Below are positions 16,022-24,532 of a stretch of 64,000 nucleotides of DNA, piece after piece. Origin of the DNA: Alphaproteobacteria bacterium (GTDB lineage Bacteria > Pseudomonadota > Alphaproteobacteria > Reyranellales > Reyranellaceae); the NCBI GenBank assembly GCA_019635875.1, contig JAHBYP010000005.1, positions 62,001 through 126,000 on the forward strand, given 5' to 3'. Both the position numbers and the translations under genes were made by a program. The notes under the pieces are model-generated. The model was not told the DNA's origin. It did no database searches and was given only the letters and a program-made list of their open reading frames with translations. Numbering within the stretch: the first letter of the stretch is position 1; each line of letters begins with the position of its first letter.

Positions 16022-17371
16022 ATGCCCGCTCTTTCAATTCCCGCCTCATGGCGCCGTCTGCTCGGCGACAAAGCCGGCGGCACGACGCTTCTGGTCGCGC
16101 TCGCCCTGCCGGTGCTCGCCGGCGCGCTCGGCATCGGCGTCGATGTCGGCTCCTGGTACGTGGAGAAGCGCAAGCTGCAGCAGGTCGCCGACGCCGCGGC
16201 GCTGGGCGGCGCGCGCGTGAAGGCGGCCGACCAGATCAACGCCGTCATCGTCGCCGTCGCCACCAACGACGCCGGCCGCAACGGCTACGTCGCCAGCGCC
16301 AGCTCGACGCTGACAGTCAACTCGCCGCCGGCCTCGGGCGCCTTTGCCGGCAAGGACGGCGCGGTCGAGGCGATCGTCACCAAGCGGCTGAGCCTGATGT
16401 TCGCCGGCTACTTCATGGGCAGCAGCGCGCGCACGCTCTCGGCGCGCGCCGTCGGCATGGTGAAGACCATGATCGATCCCGACATCCACAAGTCGGTCTG
16501 CCTGATGTCGCTGATCGGCTCGGGCGACAAGGCGATCTTCATGAACGGCTCGGGCAGCATCGTCGCCCTGAACTGCTCGATAGCGGCGCACTCCACGCAC
16601 GCGCGCTCGCTCTACCTCAACGGCAGCGGCCTCATCTCGGGCTACACCGGCCTGCTGAAGGGCGACCACTTCGCCAACGGCAGCGGCAGCATTACCTTCA
16701 TCCAGCCGGCCGCCACCTATCTGCCGGAGGGCGTCCCCGATCCCTACGCCGGCCTCGGCCAGCCGGACCTGACGGGCGGCTGCACCAAGACCAACTTCAC
16801 CGTAAGCGGAAATGTCACCATCCAGCCCGGCCGCTATTGCGGCGGCATCCTCAATCCCGGCTCCAACAACCTCTTCCTCGAGCCCGGCACCTACTACATC
16901 GACCGCGGCGACGTGAAGAACTCCGGCTCGGGCAACATCACCTGCCCGACCTGCACCGGCAATCTCGGCGTCACCCTGGTGTTCACCGCCAACTCTGCCG
17001 GCAACATCGGCGGCCTGTTCTCCAACGGCTCGGGCCGGGTCGTCCTGCCGGCGCCCGGTCCCGGCTCGGGCGAGCCCTATGTCGGCGTCGCCGTCTACCA
17101 GGACCGCCGCGCCTCGCCGACCGTGGCCGAGTACGGCGTCTACCTCACCGGCAGCAGCGGCGACCAGGTGTCGGGCGTCATCTACGCGCCGTCGCGCTCG
17201 GTGCTGGTCAACGGCACCAGCACGGTGCAGGCGATCGGCAAGGCCTGCATGTCGATCATCGCGCTCAAGATCGTGCTCAATGGCTCGGGCTCCATCGCGG
17301 CCCACGATTGCGGCGCGATGGGCTCCGTCCTGCCCAAGCCCAGGACCGTCGCCGCCGTCATCGTCGAATAG
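16022..17371 (+). CDS. TadG-like anchored protein with NGSG repeat domain (copy 2)
   Basis: 449 residues. Membrane segment about 21-43 (GGTTLLVALALPVLAGALGI) followed by GSWYVEKRKLQQVADAA, nearly identical to copy 1. C-terminal part has the same NGSG strand-turn units (FMNGSGSI, YLNGSGLI, FANGSGSI, KNSGSGNI, FSNGSGRV, LNGSGSI), a shared EYGVYLTGSSGDQVSGVIY block and a tail ending in AVIVE. Paired Cys (CPTC) suggest an oxidising location. An ORF start at 15917 would add 35 residues and place the membrane helix too far in. Terminator-like hairpin follows. Confidence 0.8.
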   Translation: MPALSIPASWRRLLGDKAGGTTLLVALALPVLAGALGIGVDVGSWYVEKRKLQQVADAAALGGARVKAADQINAVIVAVATNDAGRNGYVASASSTLTVNSPPASGAFAGKDGAVEAIVTKRLSLMFAGYFMGSSARTLSARAVGMVKTMIDPDIHKSVCLMSLIGSGDKAIFMNGSGSIVALNCSIAAHSTHARSLYLNGSGLISGYTGLLKGDHFANGSGSITFIQPAATYLPEGVPDPYAGLGQPDLTGGCTKTNFTVSGNVTIQPGRYCGGILNPGSNNLFLEPGTYYIDRGDVKNSGSGNITCPTCTGNLGVTLVFTANSAGNIGGLFSNGSGRVVLPAPGPGSGEPYVGVAVYQDRRASPTVAEYGVYLTGSSGDQVSGVIYAPSRSVLVNGTSTVQAIGKACMSIIALKIVLNGSGSIAAHDCGAMGSVLPKPRTVAAVIVE

Positions 17372-17401
17372 CGGCCGCCGGCCGCACGACAGACGCCTGC
17401 C

Positions 17402-17433
17402 CGACGCCAGGCGGCAATGCCCGCCTGGCGTCG
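17402..17433 (+). terminator. Hairpin after copy 2
   Basis: CGACGCCAGGCGG (17402-17414) pairs with CCGCCTGGCGTCG (17421-17433) across CAATGC. No long T run follows, so terminator function is likely but not certain. Confidence 0.6.
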
Positions 17434-17740
17434 TCGTGATTCATGGGGATCGTGGCGCGGGCTTTCCTCGCACTTGATGTGCGACAGCGCCCAACCTGTG
17501 GATCAAGGCGAGGTTTCGTCGCTAACTGGTTATTCCATATGAAGAAACCCGCCCTCTCGTTTGTCACTTTAACGATGAATTGTGCCCCCATAATCTCCGT
17601 AATATCAATAGCTTACGGTCTCTGTTGACGAAACCACCAGAATGGATCATTAATCCTCAAATAACGCTTATTTGACGTATTGATAAAACCAACTGAATGG
17701 AACGCGCCGGGTTCACGCCGGCCGGGGAATGGGGAAGACA
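17434..17740. other. AT-rich interval upstream of the vWA protein gene
   Basis: No gene. 17560-17700 is markedly AT-rich and probably holds the promoter of the 17741 gene; TTGACG at about 17671 is a candidate -35. The end of the interval contains GGGGAAG, used as the ribosome site. Confidence 0.5.
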
Positions 17741-19114
17741 ATGACCATCAAGGGATATTTGCCTCGTCGGTGGCGTGAGGCCGCGCGCCGTCTGCTCGCC
17801 GACAAGTCCGGCGGCACGACGCTTCTGGTCGCGCTGTCCACGCCGGTGCTGGTCGGCGCGCTGGGCGTCGGCGTCGATACCGGCGCCTGGTACGTCGAGA
17901 AGCAGCGCGTGCGGCAGATCGCCGATTCGGCCGCCCTGGGTGCCGCCCGCGCCCTGGCCACCGGCCTCGACAAGACCACGGCGACGGCCTTCGCCCAGCG
18001 CGACGCGGCCCGCAACGGCTATGCCGCCGACGGCACCGGCCAGAGCCTGGTGGTGAACTCGCCGCCGACCTCGGGCGCCTATGCCGGCAAGATTGGCGCG
18101 GTCGAGGTGGTCGCCACGCGCAACCTGCCCTCGCTGTTCAGCCACGTCGTGATGGGCTCCTCGGCGCGCACGGTGAGCAGCCGCGCGGTGGCCTTCTCGC
18201 CGCCGATCCAGAAGATGAACCTCGAGGTCGCCATGGTGCTCGACGTGTCCTCGTCGATGGCCAGCGGCACCGAGGTCAAGGGCGTCACCAAGATGCAGGC
18301 GCAGCAGAGCGCCGCCATCGAGCTGATCGGCACCGTCGTGCAGTCGAGCCAGACGACCTACACCTCGCGCGTCGCGCTGGCGCCGTTCTCCTCCTCGGTC
18401 AACGTCGGCAGCACCTACTTCAAGACGGCGACGAACAAGAACGTGTCGGGCAGCTGGACCGGCGTCGTCGAGCGCAGCGGCACCTACAGGTTCTCCGACA
18501 ACGTGCCGAACTCGACCAACAAGTATTTCGGCGACTTCCAGATCAAGAAGCTCAGCGCGCTGGGCGACTATGCCAGCTACGTCATGGGCCTGACCTCGCA
18601 GACGCCGGGCGCGGCCAACGTCATCCGCCCGCTGTCGAGCAGCAAGACCAGCCTGGAAACGGCGGTCAACGGCCTGACCTCCGGCGGCACGACCGCGGCG
18701 CATATCGGCCTGGCCTGGTCCTGGTACATGCTGTCGCCGAAGTGGAGCTCGATCTTCACCGGCACCACCGCGCCCAACACCTACGACGCCGAGAAGACCT
18801 ACAAGGCGATCGTCATCCTCTCGGATTTCGACTTCAACACCTACTACGAGTCGGCCAACGGCACGGCGAACTACCAGTTCGAGCAGCTGTGCACGCAGAT
18901 CAAGGCCGCCGGCATCAAGATCTACACCGTCGGCTACAAGGTCTCGGGCAGCACCAACAACGCCCGCCGCATCAACTGCGCCAGCCCGGACGAGGACGGC
19001 AAGACCTACACCTACACGACCAGCACGGTCGACGGCATGATCGAGGCCTTCAAGATCGCCGCCGCCCAGAGCCTCGCCGGCGCCAGCGAGCTGACCCTGC
19101 GCATCGTCGAGTAG
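17741..19114 (+). CDS. TadG-like protein with von Willebrand A domain
   Basis: 457 residues. Same anchored head as 10678 and 16022 (GGTTLLVALSTPVLVGALGV, then AWYVEKQRVRQIADSAALGA). From about residue 165 a vWA domain: MIDAS motif DVSSSM, the later Thr in GGTTAAHIG, and a third block LSDFDFN in which Asp replaces the usual Asp-Gly. The C-terminal part includes two Cys and ends with LTLRIVE. vWA domains bind ligands through a metal ion. GGGGA five bases before ATG 17741; an in-frame ATG at 17729 has no spacing. Terminated by the hairpin at 19206. Confidence 0.85.
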   Translation: MTIKGYLPRRWREAARRLLADKSGGTTLLVALSTPVLVGALGVGVDTGAWYVEKQRVRQIADSAALGAARALATGLDKTTATAFAQRDAARNGYAADGTGQSLVVNSPPTSGAYAGKIGAVEVVATRNLPSLFSHVVMGSSARTVSSRAVAFSPPIQKMNLEVAMVLDVSSSMASGTEVKGVTKMQAQQSAAIELIGTVVQSSQTTYTSRVALAPFSSSVNVGSTYFKTATNKNVSGSWTGVVERSGTYRFSDNVPNSTNKYFGDFQIKKLSALGDYASYVMGLTSQTPGAANVIRPLSSSKTSLETAVNGLTSGGTTAAHIGLAWSWYMLSPKWSSIFTGTTAPNTYDAEKTYKAIVILSDFDFNTYYESANGTANYQFEQLCTQIKAAGIKIYTVGYKVSGSTNNARRINCASPDEDGKTYTYTTSTVDGMIEAFKIAAAQSLAGASELTLRIVE

Positions 19115-19205
19115 CCCGGCGGGGGTCGAAGGAACCGGATCGGATGCAATTCCAGCGTGTGGCTTGATCCAGATCAAATCCACCGCCAGCGATGTAAGGT
19201 TTGAT

Positions 19206-19242
19206 GAACGCCGGGCAGCAAGTGCCCGGCGTTCCTCTTTTT
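19206..19242 (+). terminator. Intrinsic terminator after the vWA gene
   Basis: GAACGCCGGGCA (19206-19217) pairs perfectly with TGCCCGGCGTTC (19223-19234), followed by CTCTTTTT. Classic Rho-independent terminator. Confidence 0.9.
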
Positions 19243-19298
19243 GCGCATTCGCGCCCAACGGTCCCGGGAAGGCAATCGCACATGGAGCTCCGACTTCC

Positions 19299-19417
19299 CT
19301 TCCCCCGGAGGGGGAAGGTGGCGCGCAGCGCCGGATGGGGGATGCCTCAACGCATCAGGCGTCCGTCTTCGACATCCCCCTTCCGCCCTTCGGGCACCTT
19401 CCCCCTCCGGGGGAAGG
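19299..19417. repeat. Family A palindromic element
   Basis: Third copy; arms CTTCCCCCGGAGGGGGAAGG and complement. Its left half carries the GGCGCGCAGCGCC variant and its right half GGGCACC, the reverse of most copies, i.e. inverted orientation. Confidence 0.9.
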
Positions 19418-19469
19418 TACAGACCGAGGCAAAGCAGCCGGGCAGCGGCGGGCTCCAGGGAGGCCTCTC

Positions 19470-21218
19470 GTGCCGCCTTCGATGACCGTCAGCCGCGTCA
19501 CCGCCGTACCGGACGCGCCTGCGCGGCGCTGGCCGTTTCTGGGGCCGGCGCATCGCGATGTCTGGCTCGTCCTGCTGGCCGGTGCGCTCGGCATTGCCGG
19601 GCTCGCCGCCCTGCTGATCGTGCGGCCTTCCGCGGCGCTGGCCGGCGACGAGCACGCCGGCGTGCTGGCGCTGGCGGCCTGCGCCATCGGGCTGGCCGCC
19701 CTGCGCCTGAGGCCGCGGCCGGCCAAGCCGAGCGAGCCGCCCGACGCCGAGGGCGTGCTCGCCCTGCAGCAGCAGGTCGGCCGCTACCGCGCGCTTTTCG
19801 AGTCGGTGTCCGACACGCTCTTCGGCCTCGATGCCAGGGGCCGCTTCGTCTACGCCAGCCCCACGGTGCTGTCCCTGCTCGGCGTCTCGCCGCAGGCCAT
19901 CGTCGGGCGCAGCATCTTCGATTTCATCGCCGCGCACGATGTCGGCGAGGCGCGCCGGCACGCGCTGGCCTTCCGGCGCTCGAGCGACAACGAGACGCGC
20001 CAGCGGCTGTACGACATGGTCACCGCCGACGGCCTGCTGCGCCATGTCGAGATGCGCTACGGCCGGCCCTTCGCCGGCGACACCGACGGCACCGTCGCGG
20101 TCGGCGTGCTGCGCGACGTCAGCGTCGCCTTCACCATGACCCGGCGGCTGCGCGAGGAGCGCCAGCGCCTGCGCTCGATCGTCGACGCCAGCGGCGCGCT
20201 GATCCTGCTGGTCGATCGCGACCTCACCGTGCGGCTGGCCAACCAGGAGCTCAGGCAGCTGCGCCGGGCCGACGGCGCCGGAGGCGAGGCCGCCGCCGAC
20301 ATCGTCACCGCCGGCCTCGATCCCGCCATCCTGGCGCGCTGGCGCGCCGGCAAGCTGAGCAGGCAGGACGCGCAGCCGGTGCGCTTCACGCTGACGCTGC
20401 CTGATGGCGCAGGCGCCGATCGCGTGCTCGCCGTCACCGCCAAGCCGGTGGTCGGCGCCGATCGCTGCCTGCGCCAGATCGTCTTCCTCGGTGTCGACGA
20501 CACCGAGCGCCAGGCGGCCGAACGCGCGCTGCACGACGCCGACCGGCTGGCGACCCTGGGCGAGATGGCGGCCACCGTCGTGCACGAGCTGCGCCAGCCG
20601 CTGCAGGTCATCATGATGGCCTGCGAGTCGGCGCTCGACGAGCCGCACGAGACCGCGCTGGTGGTCGAGAAGCTCGGCGCCATCGACCGCCAGGTCGAGC
20701 GCGCCAACCACATCATCGAGGATCTGCGCGTCTTCGCCCGCGGCACCGGCGGCGAGCGGCCGCAGCCCTTCGACGCCGCGCAGGCGGTGACGGACGCCAT
20801 CGGCATCACCGCCGCGGCCGCGCGTCACGCCGGCCTGACGATCGAGCCCGTTCTGGCGCGCGACCTGCCCAAGGTGCTGGGCCACGCCGGCAAGCTCGAG
20901 CAGGTGCTGATCAACCTGATCAACAACGCCCGCGACGCCGGCGCACGCGATCTGCGGATCGCCGCGGCGCTGCGCGCGACGGACGACGGCGCGCGGCGGT
21001 TCATCGACATCGTCGTCGACGACGACGGGCCGGGCATCACGCCGGCCGTGCTGGCGCGCCTGTTCACCGCCTTCGTCACCACCAAGCCCAGCGGCAAGGG
21101 CACCGGCCTGGGCCTGCGCATCTGCCGGCGCATCGTCGAGGAGATGGGCGGCACCATCGGCGCGTCCAACCGCCCCGAAGGCGGCGCGCGCTTCGTCATC
21201 GCCCTGCCGGCGGCATAG
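19470..21218 (+). CDS. Membrane histidine kinase, 2TM-PAS-PAS-HisKA-HATPase
   Basis: 582 residues from GTG 19470 (AGGGAGG six bases upstream); ATG 19482 is the alternative. Two membrane segments about 32-55 and 64-80 (VWLVLLAGALGIAGLAALLI; GVLALAACAIGLAALRL). PAS about 100-225 (LFESVSDTLFGLDARGRFVY), a second PAS-like about 235-350, HisKA with phospho-acceptor His in VVHELRQPLQ, HATPase with NLINNARDAG, DDDGPGI and GKGTGLGL. The HELRQPL box places it in the FixL/DctB-like group. No receiver; the single-domain receiver at 21659 is a possible partner. Confidence 0.88.
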   Translation: MPPSMTVSRVTAVPDAPARRWPFLGPAHRDVWLVLLAGALGIAGLAALLIVRPSAALAGDEHAGVLALAACAIGLAALRLRPRPAKPSEPPDAEGVLALQQQVGRYRALFESVSDTLFGLDARGRFVYASPTVLSLLGVSPQAIVGRSIFDFIAAHDVGEARRHALAFRRSSDNETRQRLYDMVTADGLLRHVEMRYGRPFAGDTDGTVAVGVLRDVSVAFTMTRRLREERQRLRSIVDASGALILLVDRDLTVRLANQELRQLRRADGAGGEAAADIVTAGLDPAILARWRAGKLSRQDAQPVRFTLTLPDGAGADRVLAVTAKPVVGADRCLRQIVFLGVDDTERQAAERALHDADRLATLGEMAATVVHELRQPLQVIMMACESALDEPHETALVVEKLGAIDRQVERANHIIEDLRVFARGTGGERPQPFDAAQAVTDAIGITAAAARHAGLTIEPVLARDLPKVLGHAGKLEQVLINLINNARDAGARDLRIAAALRATDDGARRFIDIVVDDDGPGITPAVLARLFTAFVTTKPSGKGTGLGLRICRRIVEEMGGTIGASNRPEGGARFVIALPAA

Positions 21219-21240
21219 CCGCAATCTGTCAGCGCAGCGA

Positions 21241-21335
21241 TCCAGGTCTTCTGGGACCGCCGGCGTCACGCCGGCTCTTCTTCGCTGTATCGACGATGAT
21301 GCCGGCGGGACGCCGGCGATCCCAGAAGACCTGGA
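21241..21335. repeat. Family D inverted repeat
   Basis: TCCAGGTCTTCTGGGA at the left end and TCCCAGAAGACCTGGA at the right end, with a second internal pair (CCGGCGTCACGCCGGC and GCCGGCGGGACGCCGGC). Single copy in this window, between convergent genes. Confidence 0.8.
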
Positions 21336-21376
21336 CAGAAGACTCTAGAGCGACGAGCCCGAATTCGGCGCCGCCC

Positions 21377-21442
21377 TGTCATCCCGAGCGCAGCGAGGGA
21401 TCTACGGCCGCCCTGGATCCCTCGCTGCGCTCGGGATGACAG
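21377..21442. repeat. Family B palindrome
   Basis: TGTCATCCCGAGCGCAGCGA arm, TACGGCCGCC loop area, complement arm. Confidence 0.9.
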
Positions 21443-21455
21443 GGTGAATCTGATT

Positions 21456-21662
21456 TCAGTCGCCGCTTGCTTCCGGCACGCGGTGCGCGTGCAGCTTGCC
21501 GGTGCCGGCGTTGAACAGGTGCTTGCCGGCGCAGGCCGGGCAGTCGACCAGCTCGATGCGAACGGCGACGGAACCGTCCGCCGCCGGCTCCTGCGGCGTG
21601 TACTGCCACTGCACCAGCATGCCGCGCGCCGGGCAGCGGAAGAGCACCGGCGTGACCTTCAT
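21456..21662 (-). CDS. Small Cys-containing zinc-ribbon-like protein
   Basis: 68 residues. Cys10 in FRCPARG and a CPACAGKH knuckle (Cys41, Cys44, His48) suggest a small zinc site, although a fourth classical cysteine is missing; a C-terminal His-x-His follows. Its start overlaps the stop of the receiver gene by four bases (ATGA), so the two are translationally coupled. Confidence 0.7.
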   Translation of the reverse strand: MKVTPVLFRCPARGMLVQWQYTPQEPAADGSVAVRIELVDCPACAGKHLFNAGTGKLHAHRVPEASGD

Positions 21663-22036
21663 GCGCCACCGCCGATCAGCGCGTTGATCCGCCCCAGCAC
21701 GTCGTCGGCCGAGTAGGGCTTGCGCAGCGGCGGCGCGTCGAGCACGCCCTGCTCGCAGCCGGCCGGGAGCTTCGCGCCCGTGGTGAGCAGGATGCGCACC
21801 TCGGGGTGATGCGCGCGCGTCCAGGCCGCGAGGTCGAGCCCGCTCATCGTGCCGGCCAGGTTGAAGTCGCAGAAGAGAATGTCGATGTGCCTGTCCTCGC
21901 CCAGGATCGCCGCCGCCGTCTCGCCGTCCGCGCTGTCGCGCACGCGAAAGCCCCGTCGGCCGAGAAACGCCGCGATGGTCCGGCGCAGGGCCGCCTCGTC
22001 TTCGACGACGAGCACCGAAGCGCGATCCACCGGCAT
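21659..22036 (-). CDS. Single-domain response regulator
   Basis: 125 residues, one receiver domain: acidic pair in VVEDEA, phospho-acceptor Asp57 (LFCDFNL), Thr in LLTTGA and Lys in LRKPY. Similar to the receiver at 5833-6198. ATG 22036 chosen as it gives the standard receiver length; the upstream frame to 22102 is not supported. Coupled to the zinc-ribbon-like gene downstream. Confidence 0.88.
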   Translation of the reverse strand: MPVDRASVLVVEDEAALRRTIAAFLGRRGFRVRDSADGETAAAILGEDRHIDILFCDFNLAGTMSGLDLAAWTRAHHPEVRILLTTGAKLPAGCEQGVLDAPPLRKPYSADDVLGRINALIGGGA

Positions 22037-22151
22037 GCAGGGCCTCCGACAGGGCCCGGCAGGCTGGACCGGCGATTTCGCCGCCGCATTGATCCAGATC
22101 AAGGCGGCGGGGCTTTGTGCCTGCGGACATGAACTCTGCTATAGTTGGCGC

Positions 22152-23135
22152 ATGAATCGCCGCCAGATTCTGATCGGCTCGGCGGGTCTGTTGCTGTCCA
22201 GCCCGGGCTGGTCGCAGCCCGCAGCGCGGCTGCCGACTGTGGGCTTTGTCGGCTTTGCCTCGACCCCGGCCGACAATCGGACGCTCAATCCCTTTCGTGA
22301 AGCCTTGCGCGACCTCGGGCACATCGAAGGGCGCACGGTCTTGATCGAGGCGCGCAGCTCCGATGGCGATGTGCACAGGGGGCTGCAGCTGATTGCCGAG
22401 CTTATAGGCCGTCCTGTCGACGTATTTCTCTCGCCCGGCCCGGCCGCCACGCGAGCCATCCTGCGCATGACGAAGATCCCGATCGTCGCGATCGCGTTGC
22501 CAGCCGATCGCACGGAGGAGAGTCTGTTCGAGAGCCTCGCTCGGCCTGGCGGAACGGTCACGGGCTTCTCCGCATTCGGCGAGGACCTCGCGGCCAAGCG
22601 CATCCAGATGATCAGGGAGGTCTTGCCGCACCTGAAGGTCGTCGGCGTGCTGCACAACGCCACGGATCCGACGTTCCGGGCATGGGGCGAGCAGACGATG
22701 GCTGACGCCCGCAGGCAGGGCCTCGAGCCTGTGCGCCTGTCGGTCGAAGCGCCCTCCGTTGCTCTGCTCGAAGGGCACATCCGCAAGCTGCGCGAGGCAG
22801 GGGGCGGGGCGTTGATCGTCATTCGGGATTTTCTCACCACGACTCTCATGCGCGACATCTGTCGCCTCGCCGCCGATGCGGGCCTCGCCGTCGTGGGCGA
22901 GCACGGCGAATTCGTGCGGGCCGGCGCCCTGTTCAGCTACGGCCCCGACATCGCCGATCTGTTTCGCCGAGCCGCAGGCTATGTCGATCGCATTCTCAAG
23001 GGCGAGAAGCCGGGCGAACTGCCGATCCAGTTGCCGTCGAAGTTCGAGCTCGTGGCCAACCTGAAGACCGCGCGCATGCTTGGCGTCGTGCTGCCGCCAT
23101 TGCTGCTTGCGCGGGCTGACGAGCTGATCGAGTAG
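22152..23135 (+). CDS. ABC transporter substrate-binding protein (PF04392-type)
   Basis: 327 residues. N-terminal signal sequence starting with Arg-Arg (MNRRQILIGSAGLLLSS), then RLPTVGFVGFAS, FREALRDLGHIEGRTVLIEAR, the LARPGGTVTGFSAF block and the GALFSYGPDIADLFRRAAGYVD block, all typical of the TrpX-like ABC_sub_bind family. These bind small ligands in the periplasm; no permease or ATPase genes are adjacent, so it is an orphan. ATG 22152 chosen for the signal sequence. Confidence 0.9.
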   Translation: MNRRQILIGSAGLLLSSPGWSQPAARLPTVGFVGFASTPADNRTLNPFREALRDLGHIEGRTVLIEARSSDGDVHRGLQLIAELIGRPVDVFLSPGPAATRAILRMTKIPIVAIALPADRTEESLFESLARPGGTVTGFSAFGEDLAAKRIQMIREVLPHLKVVGVLHNATDPTFRAWGEQTMADARRQGLEPVRLSVEAPSVALLEGHIRKLREAGGGALIVIRDFLTTTLMRDICRLAADAGLAVVGEHGEFVRAGALFSYGPDIADLFRRAAGYVDRILKGEKPGELPIQLPSKFELVANLKTARMLGVVLPPLLLARADELIE

Positions 23136-23235
23136 GGCCTGCCCCTTCCGGGGGAAGCAAGACAGAGGCAACGCGCAGGCGCGATGCGCGTTTATCTGGG
23201 CAGCCCGCCCCGTCCGGGGCCTTCGCGGGACCACC

Positions 23236-23688
23236 ATGATCGTGCGCCTTCCGATCCTCGCCCTGCTCGTGCTTGCGCTCGCCGGCGCAACGGCCCAGGC
23301 GCGGCCGATGACCGAGGCGCTGGCCGTCGAGAAGGACCTGATGGCCCTGCGCGATGCGATGCACGAGGCGATGCGGGCCAAGGACGCCATCAGGCTCTCG
23401 ACGATGTTCGCCGACGGCTTCAGCCACATCGACGAGTCCGGCGCCATCGAGGATCGCGACGCGCATGTCACCCGCCTGCTGATCGGCCGGGCGATGATCG
23501 AGGATGCCGGCATCGGCGAATGGCGGCTGCGCCTGTTCGCCGGCGGCACCGTCGCGGTGCTGACCGGCCGCAGCCCGCTGTCGGTCAGCGCCGACGGCCC
23601 GGCCTACGAGGTTCGCTGGACCCAGGTCTTCGTGCGCGAGGCGGGCGTCTGGCGCATCGCCGCCAGCCAGGTCACCCGCCTGCCCTGA
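23236..23688 (+). CDS. Exported DUF4440/NTF2-fold protein
   Basis: 150 residues. Signal peptide 1-22 (MIVRLPILALLVLALAGATAQA). NTF2-fold pattern follows: helix VEKDLMALRDAMHEAMRAKD, FADGFSHIDESG, then strands WRLRLFAGGTVAVLTG and VRWTQVFVREAGVWRI. This is the DUF4440/SnoaL-like arrangement; members are small binding proteins or enzymes. Confidence 0.82.
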   Translation: MIVRLPILALLVLALAGATAQARPMTEALAVEKDLMALRDAMHEAMRAKDAIRLSTMFADGFSHIDESGAIEDRDAHVTRLLIGRAMIEDAGIGEWRLRLFAGGTVAVLTGRSPLSVSADGPAYEVRWTQVFVREAGVWRIAASQVTRLP

Positions 23689-23728
23689 TTGATCTCGCTC
23701 AACCCGCCGCAAGCGGGCTTGCGGCACA

Positions 23729-23836
23729 GTGGCCTTCCCCGACGCCTTCGACGCCGCGCGCCGCCGGCTCGAGGATCACGCCCGCCGCCGCCGCGGCGAT
23801 GTGAAGACCCACGACAGCGCGCCGCCCGTCGCGTAG
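23729..23836 (+). CDS. Possible very small protein
   Basis: 35 residues from GTG; an arginine-rich helix (FDAARRRLEDHARRRRG). Only the open frame and codon bias support it. It ends ten bases before a family A repeat. Confidence 0.25.
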   Translation: MAFPDAFDAARRRLEDHARRRRGDVKTHDSAPPVA

Positions 23837-23845
23837 GCCAATTCC

Positions 23846-23963
23846 CTTCCCCCGGAGGGGGAAGGTGCCCGAAGGGCGGAAGGGGGATGTCGAAGACGGA
23901 CAGCGGTTTCGTTGAGACATCCCCCTTCCGGCGCTGCGCGCCACCTTCCCCCTCCGGGGGAAG
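23846..23963. repeat. Family A palindromic element
   Basis: Fourth copy, same orientation as 14361-14479. Confidence 0.9.
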
Positions 23964-23995
23964 TAAAAACGCCTCCGACACCACGAGGCAGCACC

Positions 23996-24136
23996 ATGGC
24001 CAGGCGTCCGCCCAAGATCCTGATCGTCGTCGCCGACAGCGCCCGCGCGCGCTTCATCCGCCCGCAGGCCGGCAGGCTGGTGGCGGCGGGCCACGCAGGT
24101 CAAGCACGCGGAACCCGGCCGCGGCGTGGCGGTTGA
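23996..24136 (+). pseudogene. Truncated host-attachment-protein fragment
   Basis: 46 codons. The start KILIVVADSARARFIRPQ matches the first strand and helix of bacterial host attachment proteins (PF10116, usually about 140 residues), but the frame then diverges and stops. GAGG is present before the ATG. Best read as the remnant of a broken gene whose 3' part is gone; a frameshift near 24090 is possible. Confidence 0.55.
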
Positions 24137-24159
24137 CCTGCCAGTGATGGAGGCAAGCG

Positions 24160-24423
24160 ATGCCGATCGACCACGATCAGCCTTCGGAGCGCGAGCGCGA
24201 GCGCCTGCATCCCGGCGCCGGCGAATCCGCGCGCAACAACGCGCAGGGCCGCGACAGCGCCGCCCTGCCCGGCGGCAGCGACGAGGACATTCGCGGCCGG
24301 CGCGGCCGCACCGCCGGCGCGCAGGCCGGACACGGCGCGAAGACCGCCGAGGGCGAAGGCCAGCGCGGCGATGCCGCGCAGCCCAGCGACTCGTCCGACT
24401 ACACCACCGGCAGGAGCGTCTGA
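24160..24423 (+). CDS. Small disordered hydrophilic protein
   Basis: 87 residues with no hydrophobic segment, rich in Gly, Arg, Asp, Gln and Ser. GGAGG six bases before the ATG supports translation. Similar small hydrophilic proteins occur in stress or general-hydrophilin classes; that is only a resemblance in composition. Confidence 0.6.
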   Translation: MPIDHDQPSERERERLHPGAGESARNNAQGRDSAALPGGSDEDIRGRRGRTAGAQAGHGAKTAEGEGQRGDAAQPSDSSDYTTGRSV

Positions 24424-24431
24424 CGCAGTTT

Positions 24432-24500
24432 GGTCATCCCGAGCGAGTGCGAGGGATCTACGGCCGGCCCTGGATCCCTCGCAGTCGCTCGGGATGACAG
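24432..24500. repeat. Family B palindrome
   Basis: Variant arm GGTCATCCCGAGCGAGTGCG with complement in CTCGCAGTCGCTCGGG: base changes in the two arms are matched, so pairing is kept. Confidence 0.9.
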
Positions 24501-24532
24501 GTGGGCTCGGGATGACAGGGGTGCGATCGCGG

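Noticed and set aside
10678..19114. Complete tad pilus operon
   Set aside because: Only TadG-like proteins are present; no tadA, tadB, tadC, rcpA, cpaB or flp gene seen.
21456..23549. 697-codon minus-strand frame opposite the substrate-binding protein
   Set aside because: Only its last 68 codons fit a real small gene (21456-21662); the rest is antisense to a clear gene.
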